A stretch of DNA of 34,288 nt from Acidobacteriaceae bacterium (GTDB lineage: Bacteria > Acidobacteriota > Terriglobia > Terriglobales > Acidobacteriaceae): the NCBI GenBank assembly GCA_027449545.1, contig DAIDLI010000134.1, positions 1-34,288 on the forward strand. The letters are read 5' to 3'. Both the position numbers and the translations under genes were made by a program. Every line of letters begins with the position of its first letter. The first letter of the stretch is position 1. Shown here in pieces: positions 14,975-22,768 of this stretch. The notes under the pieces were generated by a model. The model was not told the DNA's origin. It made no database searches and worked only from the letters and a program-made list of their open reading frames with translations.

Positions 14975-15598
14975 TCACATCCCGTCGGAAATCGACGACC
15001 GCACCAGCGACAGAAACTCCGAACGCGTCTCCTTCTGATGGAAGCAGCCGACCATCGCGCTGGTCACCGTGGAGGAGTGCTGCTTCTCGATGCCGCGCAT
15101 CATCATGCACAGATGGCGCGCTTCGATGACGACTCCCACGCCCTGCGGATGAATCGCCTCCTGAATGGCGTCGGCGATCTGCCGGGTCATGCGCTCCTGC
15201 ACCTGGAGCCGCCGCGCGAATACCTCCACCAGCCGCGGAATCTTGCTCAGCCCGATCACCTTGCCCTTGGGAATGTAGGCCACGTGCACCTTCCCGAAGA
15301 ACGGCAGCATGTGGTGTTCGCAAAGCGAGAACATCTCGATATCCTTCACGATGACCATCTCGTCGTAATCGACGTCGAAGAGCGCGCCGCGCAGAATCTT
15401 GTTCGGGTCCTGTTCGTAGCCCTTGGTGAGAAAGGCCATCGACTTCTCCACGCGTTCGGGAGTCAGAAGCAGGCCATCGCGATGGGGATCTTCGCCCAGC
15501 CGGGCCAGGATCTCGCGATACATCTCCTGCGTCGTAAAGCCGCTCAGATCTTCCGCGGACCTCGCTTCGCTTTTGCTCACCACCAGTGGCTGCGCCAT
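14975..15598 (-). CDS. folE: GTP cyclohydrolase I, 207 aa
   Basis: Converts GTP to 7,8-dihydroneopterin triphosphate, the entry step to folate and to pterins. The zinc ligands are present: C93 and H96 in [10 protein letters not shown] and C164 in RHLCMMMRG. Other blocks are [40 protein letters not shown] and the C-terminal RSEFLSLVR. Start ATG 15598 is supported by GGGAGGAAGAG upstream; the longer reading from 15634 would overlap this site. It is the third gene of an apparent operon after two PTPS paralogues, 32 bases from the second, with a terminator right after its stop. Its product is the substrate for PTPS-type enzymes, which fits the operon. Confidence 0.96.
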   Translation of the reverse strand: MAQPLVVSKSEARSAEDLSGFTTQEMYREILARLGEDPHRDGLLLTPERVEKSMAFLTKGYEQDPNKILRGALFDVDYDEMVIVKDIEMFSLCEHHMLPFFGKVHVAYIPKGKVIGLSKIPRLVEVFARRLQVQERMTRQIADAIQEAIHPQGVGVVIEARHLCMMMRGIEKQHSSTVTSAMVGCFHQKETRSEFLSLVRSSISDGM

Positions 15599-15630
15599 GC
15601 TCTCTTCCTCCCGCCCGGGGATGGGCGATC

Positions 15631-16050
15631 TCATGCACCGTTATATTCGAAAAAGTTGTTCTCGGTCTCTTCCACCCGCACCGACTCGAGTTTCCCGGCG
15701 GGCAGCCCATCCTGGAGCAGCGCATAGATCGTGCGGCACAAATTCTCCGTGGTCGGCACCTGCGTCGCGAACACGGCGTCGCCGTTCAGGTCGCGGTGAT
15801 CGAAGCGCGCGATGATCCTGGCGTTCACAACCCGGTCCAGATCCATCAGGTTGATGACCATGCCCGTTGCCGGATCCACAGGGCCTCCCACCAGCACCTC
15901 CACAATGTAGTTGTGGCCGTGCCCGTACGGGTTATTGCACTTGCCGTAAGCCGTGCGGTTCTGTTCCGACGTCAGCGCATCGGTGTGCAGCCTGTGGCTT
16001 GCGCTCAGCATGTAGCGCCGACCGAAGTACGCCTTCCCTGCGGCGCTCAT
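15631..16050 (-). CDS. 6-pyruvoyl-tetrahydropterin synthase family protein, copy 2, 139 aa
   Basis: Tunnel-fold enzyme acting on dihydroneopterin triphosphate. The zinc ligands are H19, H44 and H46 and the catalytic cysteine is C38, in [12 protein letters not shown]; the C-terminal acidic motif is [11 protein letters not shown]. The spacing (25 residues from the first to second His, Cys six before the HGH) and the CNNPxGHGHNY text match animal-type PTPS (EC 4.2.3.12) rather than E. coli QueD, where the spacing is much shorter. Start ATG 16050 with GAGGTGGGG upstream; it overlaps the preceding gene's stop as ATGA, so translational coupling is likely. No sepiapterin reductase or queC/queE is nearby, so the end product (tetrahydrobiopterin-like or deazapurine) is not fixed. 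Confidence 0.88.
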   Translation of the reverse strand: MSAAGKAYFGRRYMLSASHRLHTDALTSEQNRTAYGKCNNPYGHGHNYIVEVLVGGPVDPATGMVINLMDLDRVVNARIIARFDHRDLNGDAVFATQVPTTENLCRTIYALLQDGLPAGKLESVRVEETENNFFEYNGA

Positions 16051-16472
16051 GCCCCACCTCGGTACTCGGCGAAGATCTCCGGCGTCTCGTAGATCCGGAT
16101 GCGGCTGAGCTGCGCGCCCTTCGCGGCGCGGAGAGCCGGCTCCAGGCGGCGCCACGCCGCGATCGCCATGTTTTCGCTGGTGGGCATCATCCTGCCAGGC
16201 GCAAACTCCTCCACTTCCAGATTGAGATGGCGGTGGTCCCAGGCGGCCAGCACCTCGCGCTCCATCACGTCCTTCAGCCACTTCAGATCGACGACAAATC
16301 CCGTCACCGGATTTGCTTCCCCGGCAACCGTCACTTCCAGCGTGTAGTTGTGGCCGTGACCGTTGCGATTGGAGCAACGGCCGAATACCTGCTCGTTCTT
16401 CTCCGCGGGCCAAGTCTCGTTCCAGTAGTAGTGCGATGCGGAAAACGTCGCCCGCCGGGTAAGGAAGATCAT
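16047..16472 (-). CDS. 6-pyruvoyl-tetrahydropterin synthase family protein, copy 1, 141 aa
   Basis: First gene of the pterin operon and paralogous to the next one. The zinc ligands are H14, H39 and H41, the catalytic cysteine C33 in RCSNRNGHGHNY, and the C-terminal motif YETPEIFAEYRG. The His and Cys spacings are identical to those of the second copy and to animal PTPS. The two copies differ in most other positions, so they are old duplicates, each with a full catalytic set. They may form a heteromer or work on different pterins. ATG 16472 has AGAGGT six bases upstream. The 116 bases before it contain no gene. The stop codon overlaps the next ATG. Confidence 0.87.
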   Translation of the reverse strand: MIFLTRRATFSASHYYWNETWPAEKNEQVFGRCSNRNGHGHNYTLEVTVAGEANPVTGFVVDLKWLKDVMEREVLAAWDHRHLNLEVEEFAPGRMMPTSENMAIAAWRRLEPALRAAKGAQLSRIRIYETPEIFAEYRGGA

Positions 16473-16588
16473 GCAGGACCTCTACAGGGAAAAAGATGCG
16501 CCGGCGCAACCGGAGCTTCACAAAATCAATGCAGTTTCAGCCGCATCAGAAAACCGCAGCGGTTTCGTTGATCTCAGCGGAACCGGAC

Positions 16589-17785
16589 TCAGGCGCCGTA
16601 GCTGCGCCCTTTCCAGCTTACCCGCTTCAAAACACGGTGCTGGAACCAGCTCACGTAGAGCAGCAGCACGAACAGAGGCAGCCCCAGCGGCGAAATCAGG
16701 CAATCGAAAAACGGAAAATTCGACTTGGCCACGCGCGAGTAAAAGCGCACCAAGGTGCGGATCCAGAGCAGGCCGATGATCCAGCCGCCGCTGAGCCAGG
16801 CCACCGAGCGCATGGTGAACTTGGCGTTCCAAAGCCAGAACGCCAGAATGGGCAGGCCGAAGAGCAGCAGGAAGTCGAGCCCGCGCCAGAAGGCAGTACC
16901 CAGCGTATTGCTGAAAAGCAGGGCCAGGTTCTTGGTCCAGCCCTCAACCATGGCGCCGGCGGTGCGATACATGCGCGCGGAGACGGCGTCATCGGCATAG
17001 CGGAAGCGCAGCCCAATGCGGCGGCGCTTGGCCATGAAGGCCAGCTCCACGTCTTCCAGCACCTTTTCGGCCACGCTGGCATGGCCGCCCAGCCGGCGGT
17101 AAGCCTCGCGCTCCACCAGCAGAAACTGACCGTTGGCCGCGGCGATGCGCTGCGCCGGATCGGAGACCTTGGCCGGAGGATAGGCCAGCGCCAGCTCGGA
17201 GAAAATGAGCGGCATCAGCGCCCGCTGGGCCACTCCGCTGACAAGTTGGCGCGGCGAGTAGCTGAGTACGCCGGCCTTGTGGCGCTCGGCCTCGTGGATG
17301 GCGCGCCGCAGATCCCCGGGCTGGTGGATGGTGTCGGCATCGGTGAACAGCAGCCACCGCCCGCGTGCTTGCCGGGCTGCGGTCCACACGGCGTTGTTCT
17401 TGCCCGTCCACCCGGGCTGGAGTTTGTCGGCCGCCATCACCGTGACCCCGGGAAAGCTGCGGGCGATCTCGGCGGTCCGGTCGGTGGAGTGATCGTCGAC
17501 GACGATCAGGTCCCAGTCGCGGCCGAGTTCGAAGATCTCCTCCGACTGGCTGACCAACGATTGCAGGCAGGCCCCCAATGAGGCTTCCTCGTTGCGGGCC
17601 GGCACAATGACGGTAAGCTCAATCAGTTCTGCGGGTTCCGGCTGGTCGAAGACAGTGCCTGGGGAGGCTTTGGACCACTCGCGCCAATCGGCGTGGCGCA
17701 AGGGCGCTCCGCTCTCGTCCACCAGCCCCAGCACCGATTTGTGTTCTGCCCCGGCGCCACTCTGGCCGGCATCGTCCTTTGCCAT
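16589..17785 (-). CDS. Family 2 glycosyltransferase with C-terminal membrane segment, 398 aa
   Basis: A GT-A fold glycosyltransferase, probably acting on a lipid carrier or hopanoid-like lipid at the inner membrane. Residues about 55-290 hold the domain: LTVIVPARNEEASLGACLQSL, the nucleotide-binding IVVDDHSTDRT, the metal-binding DAD in LLFTDADTIHQPG, and VLEDVELAFMAKRRR as the catalytic acidic region. The last 110 residues have three or four hydrophobic spans (FLLLFGLPILAFWLW, WLSGGWIIGLLWI, PLGLPLFVLLLYVSWFQ). This plan resembles HpnB/CrtQ-like transferases; the sugar and acceptor are unknown. I chose ATG 17785 because the upstream open frame to 18007 only mirrors the divergent TlpA gene. 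The ribosome site is weak. Confidence 0.85.
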   Translation of the reverse strand: MAKDDAGQSGAGAEHKSVLGLVDESGAPLRHADWREWSKASPGTVFDQPEPAELIELTVIVPARNEEASLGACLQSLVSQSEEIFELGRDWDLIVVDDHSTDRTAEIARSFPGVTVMAADKLQPGWTGKNNAVWTAARQARGRWLLFTDADTIHQPGDLRRAIHEAERHKAGVLSYSPRQLVSGVAQRALMPLIFSELALAYPPAKVSDPAQRIAAANGQFLLVEREAYRRLGGHASVAEKVLEDVELAFMAKRRRIGLRFRYADDAVSARMYRTAGAMVEGWTKNLALLFSNTLGTAFWRGLDFLLLFGLPILAFWLWNAKFTMRSVAWLSGGWIIGLLWIRTLVRFYSRVAKSNFPFFDCLISPLGLPLFVLLLYVSWFQHRVLKRVSWKGRSYGA

Positions 17786-17854
17786 GCGTTCGTCCCGCTT
17801 TCCTGCCGCCCGTCCTTCCGCAACCTGGGAGTGGAAGGCGCGATCTTCCCTCGC

Positions 17855-17860
17855 TATTAT
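17855..17860 (+). promoter_or_regulatory. -10 of TlpA-like gene, leaderless type
   Basis: TATTAT exactly six bases before GTG 17867. A weak TGGAAG lies at the -35 position. Confidence 0.5.
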
Positions 17861-17866
17861 AAGAAT

Positions 17867-18358
17867 GTGCGGTACTTCCGTTATTTTGCAGTTGCGCTGC
17901 TGTCCCTGTTGCCTTTGCTCTCTGCGTGCAATCGCGGAGCGATTCCCGCCCAGTTCGACAAGAAAGCCCCGGACTTCAGCGTCTCGGACGGGACCACTAC
18001 CGTTCATCTAGCCGACTATCGCGGCAAGGTGGTGCTGCTGAACTTCTGGGCCACCTGGTGCCCGCCCTGTGTGGCGGAGACCCCCTCGCTCGAGCAACTG
18101 CACCGCGACATGCCCAGCCTGGAGATTGTCGGCGTGAGCGTCGACGAAGACCCGGACGCCTACAAGCAGTTCATCCGCCAGCGCCACATCGACTTCACCA
18201 CCGTGCGCAACCCGAGCGAGTCCGTGCCCAACCTGTTCCACACCGACATGTGGCCGGAGACCTACGTGATCAACCGCAAAGGCGTGATCGTGCGGAAGTT
18301 CATCGGAGCACAGGACTGGACCTCTCCGGAGATCCAGGCGTACCTGAAGGGACTGTAA
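17867..18358 (+). CDS. TlpA-like thioredoxin-fold lipoprotein, 163 aa
   Basis: A membrane-anchored extracytoplasmic thiol-disulfide protein. The N-terminus RYFRYFAVALLSLLPLLSAC is a lipoprotein signal with the lipidated cysteine at C21. The redox motif is C65-P-P-C68 in LLNFWATWCPPCVAETPSLEQL, typical of TlpA/ResA/AhpC-TSA proteins. The later WPETYVINRKGVIVRKFIG carries the cis-proline region. The start is GTG 17867: it gives the correct signal peptide length, and a TATTAT box lies six bases upstream, so the message is probably leaderless. An upstream in-frame GTG at 17831 would precede the -10. Followed 56 bases later by the HMA-like gene. Possible roles: cytochrome c maturation or reduction of periplasmic disulfides; no partner gene decides this. 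Confidence 0.88.
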   Translation: MRYFRYFAVALLSLLPLLSACNRGAIPAQFDKKAPDFSVSDGTTTVHLADYRGKVVLLNFWATWCPPCVAETPSLEQLHRDMPSLEIVGVSVDEDPDAYKQFIRQRHIDFTTVRNPSESVPNLFHTDMWPETYVINRKGVIVRKFIGAQDWTSPEIQAYLKGL

Positions 18359-18370
18359 AGCCATACACAG

Positions 18371-18398
18371 TTGACTGTGCACTGTTCACTGTCCCCTG
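18371..18398. repeat. Degenerate heptamer repeats (NNNACTG)
   Basis: Four consecutive 7-base units TTGACTG, TGCACTG, TTCACTG and TCCCCTG between the TlpA stop and the next promoter. Confidence 0.5.
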
Positions 18399-18402
18399 TT
18401 GC

Positions 18403-18408
18403 TATCAT
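18403..18408 (+). promoter_or_regulatory. -10 of small HMA-like gene, leaderless type
   Basis: TATCAT exactly six bases before ATG 18415. The TTGACT at 18371 is too far upstream (26 bases) to be its partner. Confidence 0.45.
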
Positions 18409-18414
18409 CGAGTT

Positions 18415-18687
18415 ATGACCACCGTAGAAGTTCTGTATCGTTACGCTGCGCCGCCGACGGAACAGGTGGCGCTGGCCCTGGGCCGCATGCGCGAAGTCTA
18501 TGGCATCCGCCGGCTGGAGATGGACGCTGCCGGGCAGACCGTGCGTGTGGAGTACGACGCCACCCGGCTGAATGTTGCCACGGTAAGCAAGCTGCTGATG
18601 AATGCCGGCCTGGAACTAGCCGAAGAACTGCCGCTGATCCCGCCGCCCGCTCCGGAGCCCGAACCGGCGGCTGCGCCAAGCGCCTAA
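18415..18687 (+). CDS. Small HMA-fold protein without metal-binding cysteines, 90 aa
   Basis: Residues 1-70 show the beta-alpha-beta-beta-alpha-beta pattern of heavy-metal-associated domains: TTVEVLYRYAAPP, a helix LALGRMREVYG, strands IRRLEMDAAGQTVRVEYDATRLN and a helix VATVSKLLMNAGLEL. The CxxC pair that binds copper in true HMA domains is absent; the corresponding loop reads RYAAPPTE. The last 18 residues are a Pro/Glu/Ala tail. It may be a ferredoxin-like interaction domain rather than a metal chaperone. ATG 18415 has no Shine-Dalgarno sequence, but TATCAT stands six bases upstream. Its neighbour is the TlpA-like lipoprotein on the same strand. The function is not known. Confidence 0.75.
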   Translation: MTTVEVLYRYAAPPTEQVALALGRMREVYGIRRLEMDAAGQTVRVEYDATRLNVATVSKLLMNAGLELAEELPLIPPPAPEPEPAAAPSA

Positions 18688-18691
18688 GGTT

Positions 18692-19084
18692 TCAGAGCGC
18701 CGAGCGCAGGTCGGTCTCGGAGAAATCCGCACCTTTAAAGAGAATCGGCTCGCGCTTCTCACGTGCCAGCGCGTAGCTGAAGCAGTCGCCAAAGTTCAAC
18801 CTGGCGGGATGGCCGCTGCCCCGGCCGTAGTCGCGATAGGCCTGACGGGCAAGGCGCGCCTGCTCCGGCGTGACCGGCTCAATGACAATCCGCGGATGAT
18901 CCAGAACCTCTTCCAAACGCGCCGTGAGCTTCGGGCTGCGGTAGCGGTCCGTCACTATGAACGCTTCGAGATAAGTCGCGGCTGATACGCGCACTTGGCT
19001 TCCTGCTTCCATTGCTCGGGCAAACAACTGCGCTTCTGGTTCTCCCTTGATCAGCGCGATCAGCGCGGAAGAATCGACAATCAT
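18692..19084 (-). CDS. vapC: VapC-type PIN-domain toxin, 130 aa
   Basis: Ribonuclease toxin of a type II toxin-antitoxin pair. The PIN fold acidic residues are D4 in MIVDSSALIALI, E43-region YLEAFIV, and D in LNFGDCFSYALA, followed by PILFKGADFSETD. This spacing and 130-residue length are the Rv0301/VapC pattern. The start ATG 19084 overlaps the antitoxin stop (ATGA), so the two are translationally coupled. RNA target unknown. It ends 4 bases from the convergent HMA-like gene. Confidence 0.93.
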   Translation of the reverse strand: MIVDSSALIALIKGEPEAQLFARAMEAGSQVRVSAATYLEAFIVTDRYRSPKLTARLEEVLDHPRIVIEPVTPEQARLARQAYRDYGRGSGHPARLNFGDCFSYALAREKREPILFKGADFSETDLRSAL

Positions 19085-19350
19085 ATCGGCAGGCCCGTCT
19101 CCTTGTCGTAGAGCTCCTCCAGCAACTCAGTGGAAGTCTTGCCGTCGTCCATCAAGGGAGCTGTTTCACGGCTGATCTTCATAAGCCATTCCGCGAATCC
19201 CTCTTTCTCATTCCCGCTCTGCTGGGCTTTCTCTCGATCCAGCTTTTCTTTCACTGCCTCAGCCACTGCCGCAGACACGCTTATACCCTTCAGTGCAGCC
19301 AGTTCGCGCGCCAAGCGGTTGGTCTCCGGATTTTTAATGTTCAGGGCCAT
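19081..19350 (-). CDS. vapB: VapB-type antitoxin, 89 aa
   Basis: Antitoxin of the PSK-type transcription-factor group (Rv0623-like). The N-terminal DNA-binding part is ALNIKNPETNRLARELAALKGISVSAAVAEAVKEKL, a ribbon-helix-helix-like segment, and the acidic C-terminal part (MDDGKTSTELLEELYDKETGLPI) would wrap the toxin. ATG 19350 has GGGTGGAATC upstream. The promoter region holds TAGAAT (19386-19381) and the palindrome TTCAATTGAA (19389-19398), a possible autoregulatory operator. Two TTCCACCC repeats (19353-19368) cover the ribosome-binding region. Confidence 0.9.
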   Translation of the reverse strand: MALNIKNPETNRLARELAALKGISVSAAVAEAVKEKLDREKAQQSGNEKEGFAEWLMKISRETAPLMDDGKTSTELLEELYDKETGLPI

Positions 19351-19380
19351 GATTCCACCCTTCCACCCTCGTCTTCTACC

Positions 19381-19398
19381 ATTCTACCTTCAATTGAA
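19381..19398 (-). promoter_or_regulatory. vapBC -10 and adjoining palindrome
   Basis: On the minus strand TAGAAT (19386-19381) directly follows the 10-base palindrome TTCAATTGAA (19389-19398). The placement suits autorepression by VapBC, but that is inference. Confidence 0.35.
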
Positions 19399-19426
19399 AT
19401 CAGCGGCATAGCCGCGCCCGTTGCCC

Positions 19427-19432
19427 TACTCT
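19427..19432 (+). promoter_or_regulatory. -10 of ypdA, leaderless type
   Basis: TACTCT exactly six bases before ATG 19439. Confidence 0.5.
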
Positions 19433-19438
19433 AGAACC

Positions 19439-20464
19439 ATGAGCGATACGAACGCTGGCGGCACGTTGGATTCCATCTTCGATCTGCTGGTCATCGGCGC
19501 CGGCCCCACCGGGCTGGCCTGCGCCATCGAGGCGCAAAGAAAAGGCCTTACCGCTGTCCTGGTCGACAAGGGCTGCGTCTGCAACTCCCTCTTCCACTAC
19601 CCCTCGCACATGACCTTCTTCCCCACTTCGGAGTTGCTGGAGATCGGCGACATTCCCTTCCCCAGCCCCAACTCCAAGCCCACCCGCAATGAAGCGCTGG
19701 AGTATTACCGCCAGGTGGCGGCGCACTACAAGCTCGATGTGCGCCAGTACCAGCGGGTGGACCGGGTCGAGGGCGCGGAAGGCAACTTCACCGTGCACAT
19801 CACCGACCGCTTCGGACGCACGGGCACGCTACGTGCGGCGGCCCTCGCCATCGCCACCGGCTACTACGATCTGCCCAACCTGATGCAGATTCCCGGCGAG
19901 GACCTGAGCAAGGTTCACCACTACTACGACGATCCGCACCCTTACTACGGCCTCGACGTCGCCGTCATCGGCGGCAAGAACTCCGCGGCCATCGCCGCGC
20001 TGGAATTGTGGCGGCACGGCGCTCGCGTAACCCTCATCCACCGCGGCCCGGAGATGCACCGGCACGTGAAGTACTGGATCAAGCCGGACATCGAGAACCG
20101 CATCAAGCACAGCCAGATCAACGCGTACTTCAATTCGCGGGTGACGGAGATCGGGCCCGACACCATCCGCGTGGAAACGCCGGAAGGCCCGGTGACTCTG
20201 CACAACGACTTCGTCTTCGCGCTCACCGGCTATCATCCCGACTTCGATTTTCTGGAGGGTCTGGGCGTGACCTGCGGCGGCGTGGACCGCTTGCCGGTGT
20301 GCCACAAGGAGACGCTGGAGAGCAACGTTCCGGGCATCTATCTCGCCGGCGTCATCGTTGCCGGATCGCGCACCAACGAAATCTTCATTGAAAACGGCCG
20401 CTTCCACGGACGGCAGATCGCCGCGGCCCTGGCCACAAAACGCAGGAAGCCGCATTCCCATTGA
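19439..20464 (+). CDS. ypdA: YpdA-family NAD(P)H flavin disulfide reductase, 341 aa
   Basis: FAD-dependent pyridine nucleotide oxidoreductase; in Firmicutes YpdA/Bdr reduces bacillithiol disulfide. The FAD-binding Rossmann motif is VIGAGPTGLACAIEA (about residue 19). The family block CNSLFHYPSHMTFFPTSELLEIGDIPF follows. The second nucleotide-binding site is VAVIGGKNSAAIAALELWRHGARVTLIHR, and the C-terminus has GIYLAGVIVAGSRTNEIFIENGR. Start ATG 19439 (MSDTNAGG) sits six bases after TACTCT; a TTG at 19421 would lie upstream of that box. It implies low-molecular-weight thiol metabolism of the bacillithiol kind, but no bsh gene is in the window. Divergent from vapBC. Confidence 0.9.
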   Translation: MSDTNAGGTLDSIFDLLVIGAGPTGLACAIEAQRKGLTAVLVDKGCVCNSLFHYPSHMTFFPTSELLEIGDIPFPSPNSKPTRNEALEYYRQVAAHYKLDVRQYQRVDRVEGAEGNFTVHITDRFGRTGTLRAAALAIATGYYDLPNLMQIPGEDLSKVHHYYDDPHPYYGLDVAVIGGKNSAAIAALELWRHGARVTLIHRGPEMHRHVKYWIKPDIENRIKHSQINAYFNSRVTEIGPDTIRVETPEGPVTLHNDFVFALTGYHPDFDFLEGLGVTCGGVDRLPVCHKETLESNVPGIYLAGVIVAGSRTNEIFIENGRFHGRQIAAALATKRRKPHSH

Positions 20465-20491
20465 GGCAGGCTGCGCAATGAGGCGCGCAGT

Positions 20492-22768
20492 TCAGTAGAT
20501 GTGCAGACCCGGCAGCCTCTTCACATTGAGCAGGCCGAACGGGTCTGGCTGCCGCGGCGCCGCATGCGGCATGCAGTGGCTGCGTGCCGGGATCGGCGAG
20601 AGATACGAGCGCGTGACGTGCAGCCGGTCCATGAGGATGTAGCGCGTGCGCAGCCCTCCAATGACCGGCGGCAGTGATGCCGGCACCTCGCTCCTGTCGA
20701 CATAGATCACCAGCGCGGCCTGTTGCGGGTCGTCGAGACTCTGCCCCACACCCACGCCAAAGAAGGCCGGATTGCTGGCCATGAGATGGTGAACCAGCTG
20801 CTGCTTGACGGCAATGGCGCTGCGCAGCGTCGCGGCCGGCAGCGGCGGCATGACGCCGGCCGCGAGCAGCGACTGGGGCGCAACGCCGGCCGAGACCGCG
20901 CGCTGGCTGGCCGGAATCACCGTGGTGCGGACCCCGCCGATCGTATCCGGCACTTTGGGGTGAGAGCCGGGCTTCACATAAACGATCACCGCGCCCGCGC
21001 CCGCCCGATCGCTGCTCTTGCCCATGGCCACGCCGAGGATGCCGCTCGATGAGTTCACCAGCATGCGCGCCTGCACCATGGCCTGTTCGGTGCGGTCGAG
21101 CTCGGCGCTGGTCAGGCTGATGGCCTGCGCGGCAGTGGCCGTGGCATTGCCGTAGTTGAGGCAGCTTACCGCGTGGTCCGCCCCGCCTACAAAGCTATAG
21201 GACGTGTTCGTGCCAGCATACGTGCTCAGCTCCCCGAGCACGCTGCCCACGGGATTCGCCACCGCCTGGCCCACGCCGGTGCTCGACGGGCCGCCCGCAA
21301 ACAGCAGGCCCACCGGCTCGGCATTGGCGGTGTCGACGATGAGCGATCCCGAGTCGCCAGAGTCGCTGAACTGGTTGCCTTCGACACCAATCTGATTGGT
21401 AAAGGTCTTGGTGTAGTAAGGTTTGGTCTCGGCGCAGTCCGCGTAGTAGTGAACCTGGATGTTCAGGGCGAGCGCGGAGACGCTGCCGCAGGTCAACCCG
21501 GTCGTGCGGCCGCTCTTGGCCACCGCCATTTGCAGCGTTGCAGTCTCCCCTTTGCCCTGCGTGCAGGCAGCTCCTCCAGCACCGGGAATGGAGCAGGTGA
21601 CCCCGGGCGCGGCCGCCGCCAGCGTGCCGTCCGACTGCTTGGTGCCCAGTTCCAGAATGCTGCCGTTGGAATTCACTGCGTTGGACTCGACCTTCGCGAT
21701 CGCCGCATCCACATCGGTCGCGCTGGAGTTGATCGGCACCCAGCCGGTAAGCGAGGCCACAGGCGTCAACTGCGCGCCGGCCTGTCCATAGGGTATGCAG
21801 TTCTCCTCGATCAATGCGGGCTGCACGATCATGTCGCCGACCTTGGCCTGGTCGCTGCGCGCCAGCACATGGTTATTGCTGAGGATGTACTGATTGCTGC
21901 TCGAATCCTTGACCAGCGCACCCAGCGTGCCGCCGCAGCAATCGGTGATCACCGTCTTCCCGTTCTTCACGGTGCTGTCGTAATCGAAATTGTTGCCGCC
22001 CGAGCTGCCCAGCAGAACCGGCGTGTTCAACTGCTGCTGGTGATCGACGGGGTTGCTGTTGATGCCCGGCGTGTTGAGCAGGACCACCGTGGACGTCTTG
22101 GAGGGAGAGGCGCCGACCGTCCCCACCACGTAGGCTGCGGTCGTGGAGGCGAGCGAAGAGGGAGCCGAGTAAGTGACGGTGCAGGAGGTAAACGCCTGGG
22201 TGCTGATGTTGCAGGACGTGACGCCCAGCGAACCCAGGCCTGTCCCGGTGCCATTCGCCGCTGCGGCCACAGCGTAGGAGATCTTCGTAGTCCCGCCAGC
22301 CTCGGCGATGTAGCCCGTGAGCGATACCGTACCGTTCGCGCCGAGCGCCACGTTCTCCGGCGAAAGCGGTTGCAGGAACCCGGGAGTAACGGTGAGGGTG
22401 GCGGAGGCGGTGAGGGTTGGATCGACAGTCGAAGTCGCCGTCACGGTGACGGCCACCTGGTCGGCGGTCAGATAGTTGGGCGGCACGTATTGCCCGCTGG
22501 AAGTGATGGTACCGGCGCCGGTAACCTTGTCGCCGCCGCTCAGGCTCCAGTGCACGCTGGCTGCGCTGCCATTCTCAAAGGTGGCGCTGAACTGCTCAAC
22601 CACTGCGCCCGAAACCGAAGTGTTGCAGCCGGTGCAATTGGTGTCGATGGAAGCTGTTCCGGGGGAGACCGAAAAGGTGCCATTGCCCGAGGAGGAGATT
22701 CCCCCTCCGCAGCCCGCAAGAACCAATGCCAGGAAGGGAACCAGCCACAGGGCCGCGGCGCGGGCCAT
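20492..22768 (-). CDS. Exported trypsin-like serine protease lipoprotein with Ig-like and duplicated C-terminal domains, 758 aa
   Basis: The signal peptide WLVPFLALVLAGC gives a lipidated C20, so the protein is anchored outside the cytosol. Residues 30-235 are Ser/Thr-rich Ig-like (BIG2-type) beta repeats. Residues about 265-520 form a chymotrypsin-fold protease with H300 in ILSNNHVLA, D352 or D354 in TDVDAAIAKV, and S473 in SDSGDSGSLIV; KSGRTTGLT lies between. Two related C-terminal segments (577-618 and 669-712) share the plan GVxxGxS, then IVYV or VIYV, then IGGxRT. Start ATG 22768 is set by CAGGAGGCGA just upstream; the open frame extends to 23125 but the signal peptide and ribosome site exclude that. 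It has a long 5' region and ends 27 bases from the convergent ypdA. Substrate unknown. Confidence 0.87.
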   Translation of the reverse strand: MARAAALWLVPFLALVLAGCGGGISSSGNGTFSVSPGTASIDTNCTGCNTSVSGAVVEQFSATFENGSAASVHWSLSGGDKVTGAGTITSSGQYVPPNYLTADQVAVTVTATSTVDPTLTASATLTVTPGFLQPLSPENVALGANGTVSLTGYIAEAGGTTKISYAVAAAANGTGTGLGSLGVTSCNISTQAFTSCTVTYSAPSSLASTTAAYVVGTVGASPSKTSTVVLLNTPGINSNPVDHQQQLNTPVLLGSSGGNNFDYDSTVKNGKTVITDCCGGTLGALVKDSSSNQYILSNNHVLARSDQAKVGDMIVQPALIEENCIPYGQAGAQLTPVASLTGWVPINSSATDVDAAIAKVESNAVNSNGSILELGTKQSDGTLAAAAPGVTCSIPGAGGAACTQGKGETATLQMAVAKSGRTTGLTCGSVSALALNIQVHYYADCAETKPYYTKTFTNQIGVEGNQFSDSGDSGSLIVDTANAEPVGLLFAGGPSSTGVGQAVANPVGSVLGELSTYAGTNTSYSFVGGADHAVSCLNYGNATATAAQAISLTSAELDRTEQAMVQARMLVNSSSGILGVAMGKSSDRAGAGAVIVYVKPGSHPKVPDTIGGVRTTVIPASQRAVSAGVAPQSLLAAGVMPPLPAATLRSAIAVKQQLVHHLMASNPAFFGVGVGQSLDDPQQAALVIYVDRSEVPASLPPVIGGLRTRYILMDRLHVTRSYLSPIPARSHCMPHAAPRQPDPFGLLNVKRLPGLHIY

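Noticed and set aside
14975..16472. Queuosine operon (queD) assignment
   Set aside because: No queC, queE or queF is present and the His/Cys spacing is PTPS-like; left at family level.
17786..18007. 74-codon N-terminal extension of the glycosyltransferase
   Set aside because: It is antisense to the TlpA lipoprotein gene and its promoter, and unlike any glycosyltransferase N-terminus.
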